Of a DNA stretch of 64,000 nt, positions 36,201-44,458 are shown piece by piece. The notes beneath the pieces are model-generated. The model did no database searches and was not told the DNA's origin. It saw only the letters and a list, made by a program, of their open reading frames with translations. The DNA comes from Verrucomicrobium sp. BvORR106. GTDB lineage: Bacteria; Verrucomicrobiota; Verrucomicrobiia; Verrucomicrobiales; Verrucomicrobiaceae. The first letter of the stretch is position 1; each line of letters begins with the position of its first letter. The stretch lies in NCBI RefSeq assembly GCF_000739655.1, contig NZ_BATR01000125.1:1-64000 (forward strand), in the 5' to 3' direction. The translations under genes were made by a program, and so were the position numbers.

Positions 36201-36925
36201 TGAACATGGAGGAAAAATCCGTGTTCATGGGGAGCAGACGCCCGACCGATGGCACTAGGAAAGATGCCTTGGGTTATGGATGGCGAACTCATGCCCGCAC
36301 CATGGACGGGATGTGGTGCGAAGTAGGGGCGTCCCAGCTTCTGGGGTTGTGGTTCGATGGAGAACCTTCCTCCTATGGCATGGTCTTGAACTACGAGTCC
36401 GGTGCCCCAGCGGCCACCAGTCCGACCGGCATGGAAAAGGTGGTGGAATGCTCCTCCGCAGCAGGCCCCATGCGTGCCGCCCGGCGGGTGAGATTCAATC
36501 CGCAAACGGCGAGTCTCCAGACGGTGGACACTCTCTACAGCGCTGCCCAGGAGCCTGTGACGGCCAAAACGGATCTGACCGTGCTCACCACTGGCCGGAT
36601 CAGCGCCGTACTGGATGCCCGGGGGAACAAACTTGATGTCACCAAGCCCATCGCAGCCTCCCAACACGGCAACCGGTTTGCGGTCGTGTTCGAAAACGAA
36701 CGGGAGCCCGCCGTCCTCGTGGCGTTGGCAGACCCTGATGGAAAGCTACGCCCCACCCTGCATCTGGCCGCCGGGAACGGCCTCTTCATCCGCTATGAAA
36801 CCACCCTGAAACCCAACGAGAAAGTCCCGTTGGTTCATGCCGCAACTCAGCGCCGTCTCGCGGATTCCCTGTCGATTGAGGAGGTTTTTGCAGCCTGGGA
36901 CAGCGCTGCCCTGTTGGTGCCGTAG
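33245..36925 (+). CDS. Large exported protein with WD40/beta-propeller-like repeats
   Basis: A 1226-residue protein with a signal-type N-terminus (RLLSGLLIWTLLAGAVVSQ). WD-like repeats occur in the N-terminal two thirds, for example VQVSPDATTLVVSGG, VGFSPDGNYLASRY and CAFSPDGTKLAFAHG...VSLWSV. From about 770 the sequence changes: TEIRQPVSGGDTLQI, then a beta-rich C-terminus of no recognised family. The start was set at MKRAIP; the frame opens upstream. Role unknown; probable periplasmic or surface scaffold. It is followed by a strong terminator. Confidence 0.75.
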   Translation: MKRAIPRCLATTFPPRLLSGLLIWTLLAGAVVSQSPPAGDDITTGTRPAALQFEPVTSRVPGMIRWMWDPKQTVPRIEEAMWLTDGSRMYARSDKQQHRVQIWEPVAVDPASPARLDLKGYLPLGDTWAASLDGQWIFGERRGLQGNTMALYRTGTWEGMWEARNNVVGNLEQAVFTRDGRHLILVTKHQKSVQVHAIDPASGRRVRHLDRALPAQGEGWKGSEFRVCVTRDAVLLPPFYRDDLTLSRWSPADGKHVPVSKPMSDNSKLKMTLSSNERWLVLWNSAGYRTMELEGGLYGRGFSGKAEDAYIQNVQVSPDATTLVVSGGCKHQVIRLTDQQLLTHSTTECLCGLFAADGRTFWNTCRPLTPISTRTWQRADKTQSPPQRAIEQVGFSPDGNYLASRYAKQIDLWRLDGQSLAPSAILTGPRDAELGPFAWDRNTNRIIGGDLCAFLQWEMPKALNAGSIRVPVQGTQLFETFATAEEQRRDGPAFASSQQLTVSPSTGDCLISLNHHHEYTEIRHPDRPTVGRSIKVGTPQEHPTHEAVFSTDGSELFYLGDEQPVYNQLLAYHLADEKLRISAAKLPAGSLVGFDPQQRQVVLFGPYRASGLMLVDAAKLELKLRYHPPDKCSWSKPAALSPDGRRFVCGFQDETGSQAAYPTQFIVADIDTGKILAVVRHADPLVEDCAFSPDGTKLAFAHGSGNVSLWSVDEMLKNCPAPSGLTLRRFEPGQSLEPPRASPKPQEPWKTGPLTEIRQPVSGGDTLQITADGAVFLPENRASIGQVLINGEPLQVKGHRYRQIAGTSGTSYLHVQTELRSAMPKVRHHRELQIPSTGGASVCDAIDNLGLTPVSFDLSIVAAMGGDLADLRDSSNRPPGGQGKYVNLPENAVLGTQIESGGVSRLTALALATADPEQKPVLTWDAARKAILCTWTVHLEPFERCHLRYGFLQRHAKLSDELLVTLPKMVLQPWSTGMDTFHIRKLNMEEKSVFMGSRRPTDGTRKDALGYGWRTHARTMDGMWCEVGASQLLGLWFDGEPSSYGMVLNYESGAPAATSPTGMEKVVECSSAAGPMRAARRVRFNPQTASLQTVDTLYSAAQEPVTAKTDLTVLTTGRISAVLDARGNKLDVTKPIAASQHGNRFAVVFENEREPAVLVALADPDGKLRPTLHLAAGNGLFIRYETTLKPNEKVPLVHAATQRRLADSLSIEEVFAAWDSAALLVP

Positions 36926-37004
36926 GGCTAGTCGGCATCGGTGATGCTCGCGTGCGACAGCTCCACCATGGTGACGTCTGAAACCACAGGTTCCAGCCTC
37001 AAAT

Positions 37005-37043
37005 CATAAACCCCGCCTGGCACCAGACCAGACGGGGTTTATG
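37005..37043. terminator. Bidirectional terminator hairpin
   Basis: CATAAACCCCG (37005-37015) and CGGGGTTTATG (37033-37043) pair perfectly, with four of the next five positions also complementary inside. It sits between the convergent genes ending at 36925 and 37078, where it can end transcription from both sides. Confidence 0.75.
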
Positions 37044-37077
37044 AAACAAACTAACGATGGAGTCCCATCAAGGCGGA

Positions 37078-38100
37078 TCAGCTCCAGCCGTGGGCTTCGC
37101 GCACCTTGATCATGGCGGCCAGGATCTTGTTCCAGGTGTCCTGGGTTTCCAGGACGGCGTTCGGGAACATGCAGCCATCCCAGCAGATGTGCTGGATGCC
37201 GCGGGAGGCGGCGTCCTTGAGCCAGTAGCCAGCGGCCTGGGTGATGTCGAGCTTGCCGTTCGGATCATCAGCCTGGCAGTGGCGGCCGGTCTTGTCGTGG
37301 GAGCCGGTGCCGTGCACGGTGCCGTCGTTCTGGGCGACGTGGAAGTCGATGGTCCACGGGCGCAGAGCGTCGGTCATCTTCGTGTAGGCGGCTTCAAACT
37401 CGGCCTGGCTGTAGCCTTCCTTGAGGAGGGCGTGCTCGGGGGCGTTGTACCCGAGGAGGTAGAGGTAGGTGTGGGCAAGGTCAGCCTGGAAGCCGACGGT
37501 GCCGGGCATGCCAGTCTGCTCCAGCAGGTCCAGCATGTCCTTCCAGGAGTGCATGCCTGCCCAGCAGATTTCGCCCTCAGCGGCGAGACGCTCGCCATTG
37601 GCGGCGGCGACCACACCCGCTTCGCGGAAGGTCTCGGCGATCTTCTTCGTGCTGGCGACCGGATCGGCCACCCAGGCACCGGGGCCACCGGCGGAGTCGA
37701 TGCGGATCACGCCGTACTGGCGGACGCCATGCTCATTGAGGATCTTGGCGATGCGGCAGGCCTTTTTGACTGCGAGCACGAACTTGGCGCGCTGGTCCGG
37801 GGTGCCCATGGCGGAGTCACCCACGGTGCCCGGCCAGACCGGAGCCACCAGAGAGCCCACATTGAGATTCTTGCTGGCGATGAGGTCCGCCATGCGCTTG
37901 ATGTCATCCACACTGCCGTCGGGGTCCGTGTGGGGGTGGAAGAGGAAGAGGTCCACGCCCTCGAACTTCTGCCCGTTCACTTCCGCATTGGCGGTGAGTT
38001 CGAGCATGCGCTCCAGGCTGATGGGCGGGTGGTCCGTGCCGGGCTCTTTGCCGACGAGGCCGGGCCACATCGCGTTGTGCAGTTTGGGTAGAGTAGCCAT
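37078..38100 (-). CDS. Xylose-isomerase-like TIM-barrel protein (sugar isomerase/epimerase family)
   Basis: A 340-residue AP_endonuc_2/xylose-isomerase-like protein. Motifs fit a metal-dependent TIM barrel: [49 protein letters not shown] and [23 protein letters not shown]. The Glu, Asp and His in these blocks are the expected metal ligands. Family members interconvert ketoses and epimers. It ends the minus-strand set DhaL, LsrF-type aldolase, isomerase, so it likely acts on a phosphorylated or free ketose in one catabolic route; the substrate is unknown. Confidence 0.9.
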   Translation of the reverse strand: MATLPKLHNAMWPGLVGKEPGTDHPPISLERMLELTANAEVNGQKFEGVDLFLFHPHTDPDGSVDDIKRMADLIASKNLNVGSLVAPVWPGTVGDSAMGTPDQRAKFVLAVKKACRIAKILNEHGVRQYGVIRIDSAGGPGAWVADPVASTKKIAETFREAGVVAAANGERLAAEGEICWAGMHSWKDMLDLLEQTGMPGTVGFQADLAHTYLYLLGYNAPEHALLKEGYSQAEFEAAYTKMTDALRPWTIDFHVAQNDGTVHGTGSHDKTGRHCQADDPNGKLDITQAAGYWLKDAASRGIQHICWDGCMFPNAVLETQDTWNKILAAMIKVREAHGWS

Positions 38101-38148
38101 GATTCGGTAACGGGACTGTGCGATTCGAATGATGTTTTGACGAAACAG

Positions 38149-38200
38149 GAATGGTGCAACGTCCGGGTTGCGCGTGGCAAGCCTTTCTGTTGCACCATTC
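38149..38200. repeat. 12-bp perfect inverted repeat between lsrF-like and isomerase genes
   Basis: GAATGGTGCAAC (38149-38160) is exactly reversed as GTTGCACCATTC (38189-38200), around a 28-base loop. It lies between the lsrF-like stop (38218) and the isomerase start (38100) on the minus strand. It could be an attenuator, an operator or a processing site. Confidence 0.6.
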
Positions 38201-38217
38201 AGGAAACGAGGCGGATC

Positions 38218-39120
38218 TTACTTCACGCCCTGGGCCTTGAGCTCGTTGTAGAACTCATAACCCTGCTCGGCGGTGAGGCCTTCATGCACCACGCCGCGGA
38301 CGGCGCGCATCATGGCCACAGGAGCGTCGGACTGGAAGATGTTGCGGCCCATGTCCACACCGGAAGCACCCTGCTGGATGGCGTTGTAGCTCATCTTCAG
38401 CGCGTCCAGTTCCGGAAGCTTCTTGCCGCCGGCGATGACGAGCGGCACGGGGCAGCAGCTCGTGATGGTGTCGAACTCTTCTTCCGTGTAGTAGCACTTC
38501 ACCATGTGGCAGCCAAGCTCCGCCATGATGCGGGTGGCAAGGCGGAAGTACTGGGCGGTACGGGCCATCTGCTTGCCCACGGCCACCACGCCCATGACGC
38601 CGATACCGTAGCGGTTCGCGCCATCGATGAGGTCGGTCATGTTCTTGATGGTCTGGCGCTCATGCTCGCTGCCGATGAAGACCTGCACGGCCAACACGGA
38701 GGCGTTGAGACGCACGGCTTCCTCGATGGAGCAGGCGATGCTCTCATTGGAGAGGAGGTCAGGCTGGGCCATGCTGGTGCCGCCGGAGGCGCGAAGGGCG
38801 ATCGCCTTCTGCGTGGTAGCGGGGATGACGCTGCGCTGAATGCCGCGGGTGAGCATGAGGCAGTCTGCATACGGCTCAAGCGGGAGGATCGTCTGGTCCA
38901 CACGCTCCAGACCCGTGGTGGGGCCCTGGAAGTAGCCGTGGTCGAAGGCCAGCATCACCGTGCGGCCGTCCTTGGGGTTGAACACGCGGCTCAGGCGGTT
39001 CTTCAAACCCCAGTCGTACTGGTGGGAACCTTTGAGGAAGAAGCCAGGGGCGGCCTGGGGAGTGTCGGTGAAGTACTCTTTTTCCTTTTTCTCTGCTTTG
39101 GTGCCGTCAAGGTCTGCCAT
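38218..39120 (-). CDS. LsrF-type class I aldolase/thiolase
   Basis: A 300-residue protein strongly like E. coli LsrF (3-hydroxy-5-phosphonooxypentane-2,4-dione thiolase of AI-2 breakdown). Shared stretches include [20 protein letters not shown] and TTGLERVD near residues 48-74, then [17 protein letters not shown] and [20 protein letters not shown]. It belongs to the DeoC/FbaB class I aldolase superfamily, with a Schiff-base Lys expected at VKCYY. No lsrK, lsrR or lsr transporter is in the window, so the substrate need not be phospho-AI-2. Confidence 0.92.
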   Translation of the reverse strand: MADLDGTKAEKKEKEYFTDTPQAAPGFFLKGSHQYDWGLKNRLSRVFNPKDGRTVMLAFDHGYFQGPTTGLERVDQTILPLEPYADCLMLTRGIQRSVIPATTQKAIALRASGGTSMAQPDLLSNESIACSIEEAVRLNASVLAVQVFIGSEHERQTIKNMTDLIDGANRYGIGVMGVVAVGKQMARTAQYFRLATRIMAELGCHMVKCYYTEEEFDTITSCCPVPLVIAGGKKLPELDALKMSYNAIQQGASGVDMGRNIFQSDAPVAMMRAVRGVVHEGLTAEQGYEFYNELKAQGVK

Positions 39121-39186
39121 GGTCTTGTAGTTAGTAGGGTCGGTTGGGTTGGGGTCTGATGAAAACGGACGTTGGAGGAAGTTCCC

Positions 39187-39205
39187 ATCGCACTGAAAGT
39201 GCGAT
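39187..39205. repeat. Perfect 8-bp hairpin between dhaL-like and lsrF-like genes
   Basis: ATCGCACT (39187-39194), gaa loop, AGTGCGAT (39198-39205). It lies between the dhaL-like stop and the lsrF-like start on the minus strand; likely an mRNA structure within the operon. Confidence 0.6.
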
Positions 39206-39230
39206 TTAGGACAAATCGGCCCAAAAAAGT

Positions 39231-39857
39231 TTAAGCAGCGATGTATTCTTTCATCGCGCCGACGATGACGGTGAAGGACATCGCCCCGGCGTCTGGGAAG
39301 CCGATGGCACCCTCGCCGAGGGTCTTGGCGCGGCCGAACTTGGCCACCATGGCTTTGCTGGCTTCGAGGCCTTCCAGCGCGGCAATTTCCACGGCCGTCA
39401 CGGCGTCGATGAGGGAGGCTCCGGCCACTTCCTGCGCCTTAACTGCGGCAGGCTCCAGGGAGTCCACAATGGTCTTGTCACCCACGGCGGCACCGCCGCG
39501 CGACTTCACGCCATCCAGGCCTGCCTGGAGCAGGAGCGCCAGACCGGCGGCGTCGAATTCTTCTTTGCCGGCCAGAGCCTTGCCGCCATTGCGGAACATG
39601 GTGCCAAAGATCGCGCCGGAGGCACCGCCCATGCTGCTCATCATGGCCATGCCCACGCTGGAGAAGGCTTTTTCGACGGACTCGCCGCTTAGCTTCTCTT
39701 TGGCAGCGTTCATGCCGCGCTGCATGCCCAGACCATGGTCACCGTCACCCAGATTGCGGTCCGCCTCGGACAGCTCGGGCTCGGCAGCAATGATGCGATC
39801 CGCCACGAGGGTCAGCATCGCTTTGACTTCGTCTTTATTAAGTGTGGTCTTGGGCAT
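39231..39857 (-). CDS. DhaL-domain kinase subunit
   Basis: A 208-residue DhaL (DAK2) domain. The ADP/Mg loop [20 protein letters not shown] is present at about residues 24-43, with further [12 protein letters not shown] and [18 protein letters not shown]. In dihydroxyacetone-type kinases DhaL carries the nucleotide while DhaK binds the ketose; no DhaK is in the window. Start at MPKTTLNK (39857). It is first of a minus-strand set with LsrF-type aldolase and isomerase, suggesting a kinase, aldolase and isomerase scheme for a small sugar (inference). Confidence 0.9.
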   Translation of the reverse strand: MPKTTLNKDEVKAMLTLVADRIIAAEPELSEADRNLGDGDHGLGMQRGMNAAKEKLSGESVEKAFSSVGMAMMSSMGGASGAIFGTMFRNGGKALAGKEEFDAAGLALLLQAGLDGVKSRGGAAVGDKTIVDSLEPAAVKAQEVAGASLIDAVTAVEIAALEGLEASKAMVAKFGRAKTLGEGAIGFPDAGAMSFTVIVGAMKEYIAA

Positions 39858-40078
39858 GGTGGCGCGGATAGAAGGCGGGGTGGTGGGTATTGTCAAATAC
39901 GCAAACGCGGGACACGCAGCATGACTCAGATTCGGGGCAATCAGAAGCAAAAACGCGTGCGTAGCCCCTTCAATAACCGCTCTTGCCCATTTTAGGACTT
40001 TCCTGCCACCGACCAACCCAGATTCTTTCGGTTCGCAAAGACCATTTCCCAGCTGGGGGGCAGCCCGGATGGCCGCGA

Positions 40079-40960
40079 TCAAGGGGCGGTGGCCAAGTCG
40101 ATGAGCTGGTCCACCACCGGGCCCAGCCATCCTGTGTCCCAGCGATGTTTCACCTGAAGGTTGGGGAGATAGGCATGTAGGACCTGATGCTGGTCGAGCA
40201 ATGCGTGCATGCCTGTCCCATGCGCCTTCCAATCCGGCCCTACGCCCAGAACCAAACGTCGGCGATTCTTCCATGCGTCGGGGGCTTGCTCAATCAGCCG
40301 TGGCGGCAGGACGGCCAGAAAAGTTTCCTTGGTCCCAAACACGTCCTTGATGCCGATGGGCCCCCACTCCTTGCCGTGATTCTCGCCATTCAACAGGAAC
40401 GGGGCGTCCCAGGTGGCGGCATAGCCGAAGAGGTCCGGATGCCGCAGCAGCAAGACTGAGGCCCCCCACCCTGATTTGCTGAAACCCAGGAGCCAGCGAT
40501 GTTCCAGGTCCGGGAGCGTGGGGTATCGCTGATCGATGTCGGGTACGAGCGTCTTCACCACGAAGTCCTCCTGGCGCACCTTCGGATCGGTGGCGTGGTT
40601 GCCATACCACGGCACGACCTTGAAGGAGGGAGCCACGCAGATGACTTGGTGCTTGTTGGCGAGGTTCAGCTTGCGCGCCTCATCGAGTCCATCGCCAAAG
40701 CGAAAGCTGCCCTCCGATTCCACAGGCAGGATGTAGAGCACCGGGTAGCGCTTTCCCGTGGCGAGAGGATCAGGGAGGATCACTCGTACCGGTGTGGGTC
40801 CTGATTGGAATTCGGAGGGCAATGCGTAGCTCCAGATGCCCGTGGTGGCGTCCTTTTGCGCGGGCTCTGAGGTGACCTGGGCGGATGCAGCGGAGGGCGT
40901 GGCGAGCCAGGCAGCGAGGAACAGGCTGAGGGATGAGATGGTGACAGCACGAGATCCCAT
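40079..40960 (-). CDS. Secreted esterase-like alpha/beta hydrolase
   Basis: A 293-residue protein with a signal peptide (SSLSLFLAAWLATPSAASA, cut near 28). The body is an alpha/beta hydrolase of the esterase-D type: VRVILPDPLATGKRYPVLYILP, then nucleophile motif GFSKSGWGA (about 161-169), and late Asp and His candidates (WDTGW, KHRWD). The Ser in GFSKSG fits GxSxSG. Substrate unknown. Confidence 0.85.
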   Translation of the reverse strand: MGSRAVTISSLSLFLAAWLATPSAASAQVTSEPAQKDATTGIWSYALPSEFQSGPTPVRVILPDPLATGKRYPVLYILPVESEGSFRFGDGLDEARKLNLANKHQVICVAPSFKVVPWYGNHATDPKVRQEDFVVKTLVPDIDQRYPTLPDLEHRWLLGFSKSGWGASVLLLRHPDLFGYAATWDAPFLLNGENHGKEWGPIGIKDVFGTKETFLAVLPPRLIEQAPDAWKNRRRLVLGVGPDWKAHGTGMHALLDQHQVLHAYLPNLQVKHRWDTGWLGPVVDQLIDLATAP

Positions 40961-41022
40961 GGTGGTGCAAGATTAATAACGTGAGGTGGGGCATCCGGTC
41001 TTGCACATCGTCGAAGTGGTAC

Positions 41023-41121
41023 AGGAGGCGGGGGTTCCCAGCCCGGCTCAGTCGTGCTTCCCTTGACTCTCTTATCGCCTCAGCCACCCGGCATACCGCG
41101 GGGCCGGAGACCCCGCCTCCT
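41023..41121. repeat. Inverted repeat between divergent genes
   Basis: AGGAGGCGGGG (41023-41033) is inverted as CCCCGCCTCCT (41111-41121); a nested GCGGGG/CCCCGC hairpin lies at 41098-41116. The segment separates the esterase-like gene from the endonuclease V-like gene. Confidence 0.55.
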
Positions 41122-41200
41122 TTATCGGCTGTTGGAATCGATCGAACAAGTAACCTCCTGTGAATTGAAGTGCGTTGCCTGCCGCTCCACAGTGGCGACC

Positions 41201-41713
41201 ATGTCTCTTGTCGCTCCCATGTTCTGTCTGGACGTCCACTACGCTGATGCCAGCGCGACGGTGGCGGCGGTGGTGTTTGCCAGCTGGACGGACGCAGTAG
41301 CGATTAAGGAAACTACCCTCACCCTCCCAGTGGCTGCGGGCTATGAGCCCGGCGAGTTCTACAAACGGGAACTCCCCTGCCTGATGGCTGCCATTGAATC
41401 TCTGGACGAGATGCCTGGGCTGATCCTCATTGACGGTTACGTATGGCTGGGGGCGTCACGTCCCGGCTTGGGAGCTCGGCTGTATGAGGCTCTGGATGGA
41501 AAGGTGCCAGTCGTCGGCGTGGCCAAGACGGCATTCCAGGGACAGACAGAGGCGGTCGAAGTTTATCGGGGAGGGAGTCGGCGGCCGTTGTTTGTCACCG
41601 CAGCTGGAGTCTCCGCGCAGGAGATGGCAGAGCGTGTTTCCCAAATGCACGGCGAGTATCGGCTCCCTACGCTGATCAAGCGGGCGGATCAGCTATGTCG
41701 GGGGCGAGTGTGA
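41201..41713 (+). CDS. nfi: Endonuclease V-like protein
   Basis: A 170-residue protein. It has the order of endonuclease V: an Asp in CLDVHYAD (about 11), Glu in FYKRELPCLM, Asp in PGLILIDGYVWLG (about 76), GVAKTAF, RPLFVTAAGVSAQEMAERV, and a C-terminal helical TLIKRADQL. These include the metal ligands of the nuclease that cleaves near deaminated bases (inosine). It is shorter than E. coli Nfi (223 residues), mostly at the N-terminus. The start was placed at MSLVAPMFC. Confidence 0.8.
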   Translation: MSLVAPMFCLDVHYADASATVAAVVFASWTDAVAIKETTLTLPVAAGYEPGEFYKRELPCLMAAIESLDEMPGLILIDGYVWLGASRPGLGARLYEALDGKVPVVGVAKTAFQGQTEAVEVYRGGSRRPLFVTAAGVSAQEMAERVSQMHGEYRLPTLIKRADQLCRGRV

Positions 41714-41803
41714 CCTGTCGCCGAAGGAAGAGGCTGCTCGAACGAGGCATGTTCGGCGGTCGGGAGGTCTGGAGTGTTTTGCGCTTATCCCTCCGCTCCC
41801 GAA

Positions 41804-41918
41804 CCGACGGGGACCGTCGGACTACTCCCGCAGCGTCGCTTTGGGTGTAGTCCGGACGTGCCGTTCGGCTCAGTCGCCACGGGGGCTTGCGACCAATCTG
41901 CTGATTTGTGATCAGCAG
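41804..41918. repeat. Two perfect hairpins
   Basis: CCGACGG-gga-CCGTCGG (41804-41820) and CTGCTGAT-ttgtg-ATCAGCAG (41898-41918). They precede the XRE gene and belong to the hairpin type seen at 14146-14185. Confidence 0.55.
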
Positions 41919-42060
41919 GTCTCGGAGCTCCCGACCAAATCAAAACAGACCTTTCGGTCTATGGGCAAAATTCAAGAAATCAGCCACGCTTGCCGGGTTC
42001 TCCAGCAACCCGTTGCGCATGCCCCATCTCCGAGTCCTTCCCCCTGTCGCCGGCATTTCC

Positions 42061-42678
42061 ATGGCTGAGCGTGTCAGAAACTTGCGGCACCGTCTCCGAC
42101 TGGGGCGCCCGCAGCTGGCGGTCCGCCTGGGGGTATCCCGACAGTACATCACCAAGCTGGAGGCCGGAGCCATGCCTTCAAAACCCGTGCTGCTGCTCAT
42201 GGAGCACCTTGAACGGGCGGCTTTGTCACCAGGGCCAGCATCTGCTCCCGCGGCAGAGCGCACCCCGGCCCAGGCGGTTCTTCGGTTGATTCCCCTGCTC
42301 AGTTTGAACCAGGCGGGAGCGCTCGTCTCCCCGGCGACCCCGAAGCCCGCAGCCGTGAAGCACCTGGCCTTCGTCACCGAGGATGTGCATTCATTCGCGC
42401 TGCGCTTGGAGGCTGGCTCGGAGATCCCTCAAGATCTTGAGAACAGCCTCGCCATCGTCTCCCCCTCAGCCCGCCTCCGGAACGGGGACTTCGTGGTCGT
42501 GAGACTCCGGGGAGATGCCGGTGGCCCGGCCCTGTTGCGAGTCTTCCATTCCCAGAGTGCGGACCAGTCCGCGACGCTCACTGCCCTGCGCCCCGAGATC
42601 CCACCCATGCATGTGACGCGGGAACAGATCCGCTGGATGGTCCCTGTGGTGGCGACCTTGCGGTATCCCCTCGGGTGA
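42061..42678 (+). CDS. XRE-family HTH regulator with S24-like C-terminus
   Basis: A 205-residue protein. N-terminal HTH: LRHRLRLGRPQLAVRLGVSRQYITKLEAG (about 6-34, shown here in pieces: RPQLAVRLGVS and QYITKLEAG). The C-terminal half (FALRLEAGSEIP, GDFVVVRLRGDAGG, ALLRVFHSQSADQSATLTAL) has the shape of a LexA/S24 domain, but no Ser/Lys cleavage pair is apparent. It may bind DNA without autocleavage. A start at 42019 is an alternative. It converges with the next gene, the stops being directly adjacent. Confidence 0.8.
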   Translation: MAERVRNLRHRLRLGRPQLAVRLGVSRQYITKLEAGAMPSKPVLLLMEHLERAALSPGPASAPAAERTPAQAVLRLIPLLSLNQAGALVSPATPKPAAVKHLAFVTEDVHSFALRLEAGSEIPQDLENSLAIVSPSARLRNGDFVVVRLRGDAGGPALLRVFHSQSADQSATLTALRPEIPPMHVTREQIRWMVPVVATLRYPLG

Positions 42679-44382
42679 TCACCGACTGACCTGACCCTGG
42701 CTGCTGCCCGCCTCACCTGTCTGGGGCGGCGTTTCCGCGGGCGGGGCTCCCACGTGTTTGCGCAGGATGCGGCGCACTTCCTGGATGCCTTGAGGGTTCT
42801 GATGGGCGCCGTGGTTCGAGGGGACAATCAGTTCCGACTCCGCGCCGTCCAGATGCGAGCTGGTGTAGGGCACCACCCCGTCACTGCAGGTAGGTGGACC
42901 GCCGCGACCGCGATTCCCGCAGATGGTGTGATACGGCACGCCCGGTGTCATGGGCAGGTCCATGGTGGCTTTCACAAAGGGGTTGGCCGGTGAGAGCGTG
43001 TCGATGCTGTTGGGCAGTCGTCCCATTTGCAGGGAGGTCTCGTCCAGCAGCAGTACATCCGTGATGGTGCCAGCCAGGGCAACAAGGTTCGCTGGTGCCT
43101 TGACCAGACGGGAGCCGAGGCGGCCCACCCAGCCCATGGCCAGCTTGCTGCCCCGGTGCGGGGCGGAGATGAAGATCGCGCGGTCAACGTCCTGGCGATG
43201 GCTGAAGATGAGCGTATTGGCCACTAGGGCCCGATCCTCCGCAGAGAGGCGCGTCTTCTCAGGCGGTACGCGGAAGAATTTGTTCCAGACGTCGTTGTGC
43301 GTGTCGATCAGCATGAGCCGGCCGATGACGCCGCCCATGCTGTGCCCCACATAGACCATCGGTTTGTGGTTGGGGTAGGTCTTGGCCGCCTTGTCGAACT
43401 CCTGCCGGAGCAGTTCTGCGCTGTAGGGGTAGGGATAGCCACTGGGGTAGCTGTACATCCAGACCTGGTACTTCTTCCGGATCACCGGGTCAGCCCGCAG
43501 GGCATTGAGCATGGGCGTCCAGGTCGCCGGGGTGTCCATGAGCCCATGCACCAGCACGAGCGGCACCCGCTGGGGATCGTAGGGACGCATGCGGATGAGC
43601 CGGGCCGTATCCGCATAGCGGCCGGGATCGATGAGCCGACGCAGGCCGAGGCGCTCCGGCTTCTCCCGTGTCAGCAGCACGGCGATCGGCGTGGTGTAGT
43701 CGGCCGCCAGATCAAAGGTGTGGCCAGCCACCTTCACATCATCCGTGTCGAGAGGATCGTAGAACTGGATCTCGCAGGTGTTGCCCTTGAACCGTGCCAC
43801 CGCCGTGACGCCGTAGTAGATCCGGGCCCCCATGGTGATGGCCTCGCCAGGGTCCAGGTCTGCGCTCTTGCTGATCGCCACCAGCGTGGCCCCCACCCCG
43901 GCACGGGTGACGCGTTCCTTGAGGTACTTTCCTCCCACCTCAAGCTGATCGTCCGGGAGAAACTCGTACAGCGAGGGATTCCAGTTGGGCCGTGAAATGC
44001 TGGTGTGGCTGAGCGTGAAGTCGCCAAACTTGGCAGGCTGGGACCAGGGATCCATCTTGTGCATCCGGATGACGGCAAACACTCGCTGGAGGGCGTAGTT
44101 GTACACGCGGAGCGCCTCCTTGTCCCCGGCATCCCGCTGCAGACGATCCTGGCTGTCCTTGAGCACGCTGAGGCAGCGCTGGATGGCGCGCTGGGGGTCT
44201 TTCTTCGCGCAGCGGTGGGCTTCGTCGAGAGCCTCGTTCGCGCTCTTGATGCGCACATCCACCTTCGTGGAGTCCGTCAGCCGGGCACGCGTCTCACGGA
44301 GGGCCGCGATGGGGGTGCAAGACGGGCCGGAGAGAAGAATCCCAGCGAGAATCAGGACGAGAAACTGACGGCAAGGGGGCAT
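42679..44382 (-). CDS. Lipase-like alpha/beta hydrolase lipoprotein
   Basis: A 567-residue lipoprotein (lipobox LSGPSC at about 17-22). The second half is an alpha/beta hydrolase: LVLVHGLMDTP, nucleophile GHSMGGVIG, then SAPHRGSKLA, Asp in SDGVVPY and His in NHGAHQNP. These are the Ser, Asp and His of esterase/lipase enzymes. The N-terminal 190 residues are helical with no known domain. It is probably outer-membrane anchored. ATG at 44382 was preferred over the TTG at 44391. Confidence 0.9.
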   Translation of the reverse strand: MPPCRQFLVLILAGILLSGPSCTPIAALRETRARLTDSTKVDVRIKSANEALDEAHRCAKKDPQRAIQRCLSVLKDSQDRLQRDAGDKEALRVYNYALQRVFAVIRMHKMDPWSQPAKFGDFTLSHTSISRPNWNPSLYEFLPDDQLEVGGKYLKERVTRAGVGATLVAISKSADLDPGEAITMGARIYYGVTAVARFKGNTCEIQFYDPLDTDDVKVAGHTFDLAADYTTPIAVLLTREKPERLGLRRLIDPGRYADTARLIRMRPYDPQRVPLVLVHGLMDTPATWTPMLNALRADPVIRKKYQVWMYSYPSGYPYPYSAELLRQEFDKAAKTYPNHKPMVYVGHSMGGVIGRLMLIDTHNDVWNKFFRVPPEKTRLSAEDRALVANTLIFSHRQDVDRAIFISAPHRGSKLAMGWVGRLGSRLVKAPANLVALAGTITDVLLLDETSLQMGRLPNSIDTLSPANPFVKATMDLPMTPGVPYHTICGNRGRGGPPTCSDGVVPYTSSHLDGAESELIVPSNHGAHQNPQGIQEVRRILRKHVGAPPAETPPQTGEAGSSQGQVSR

Positions 44383-44458
44383 GCGCGCCAAGCTTACGTT
44401 GAGAGGCAGGGCGGCACAAACCCGGCGTTAGGCAATTGTGCGCCCGGCCGCATCTTCT

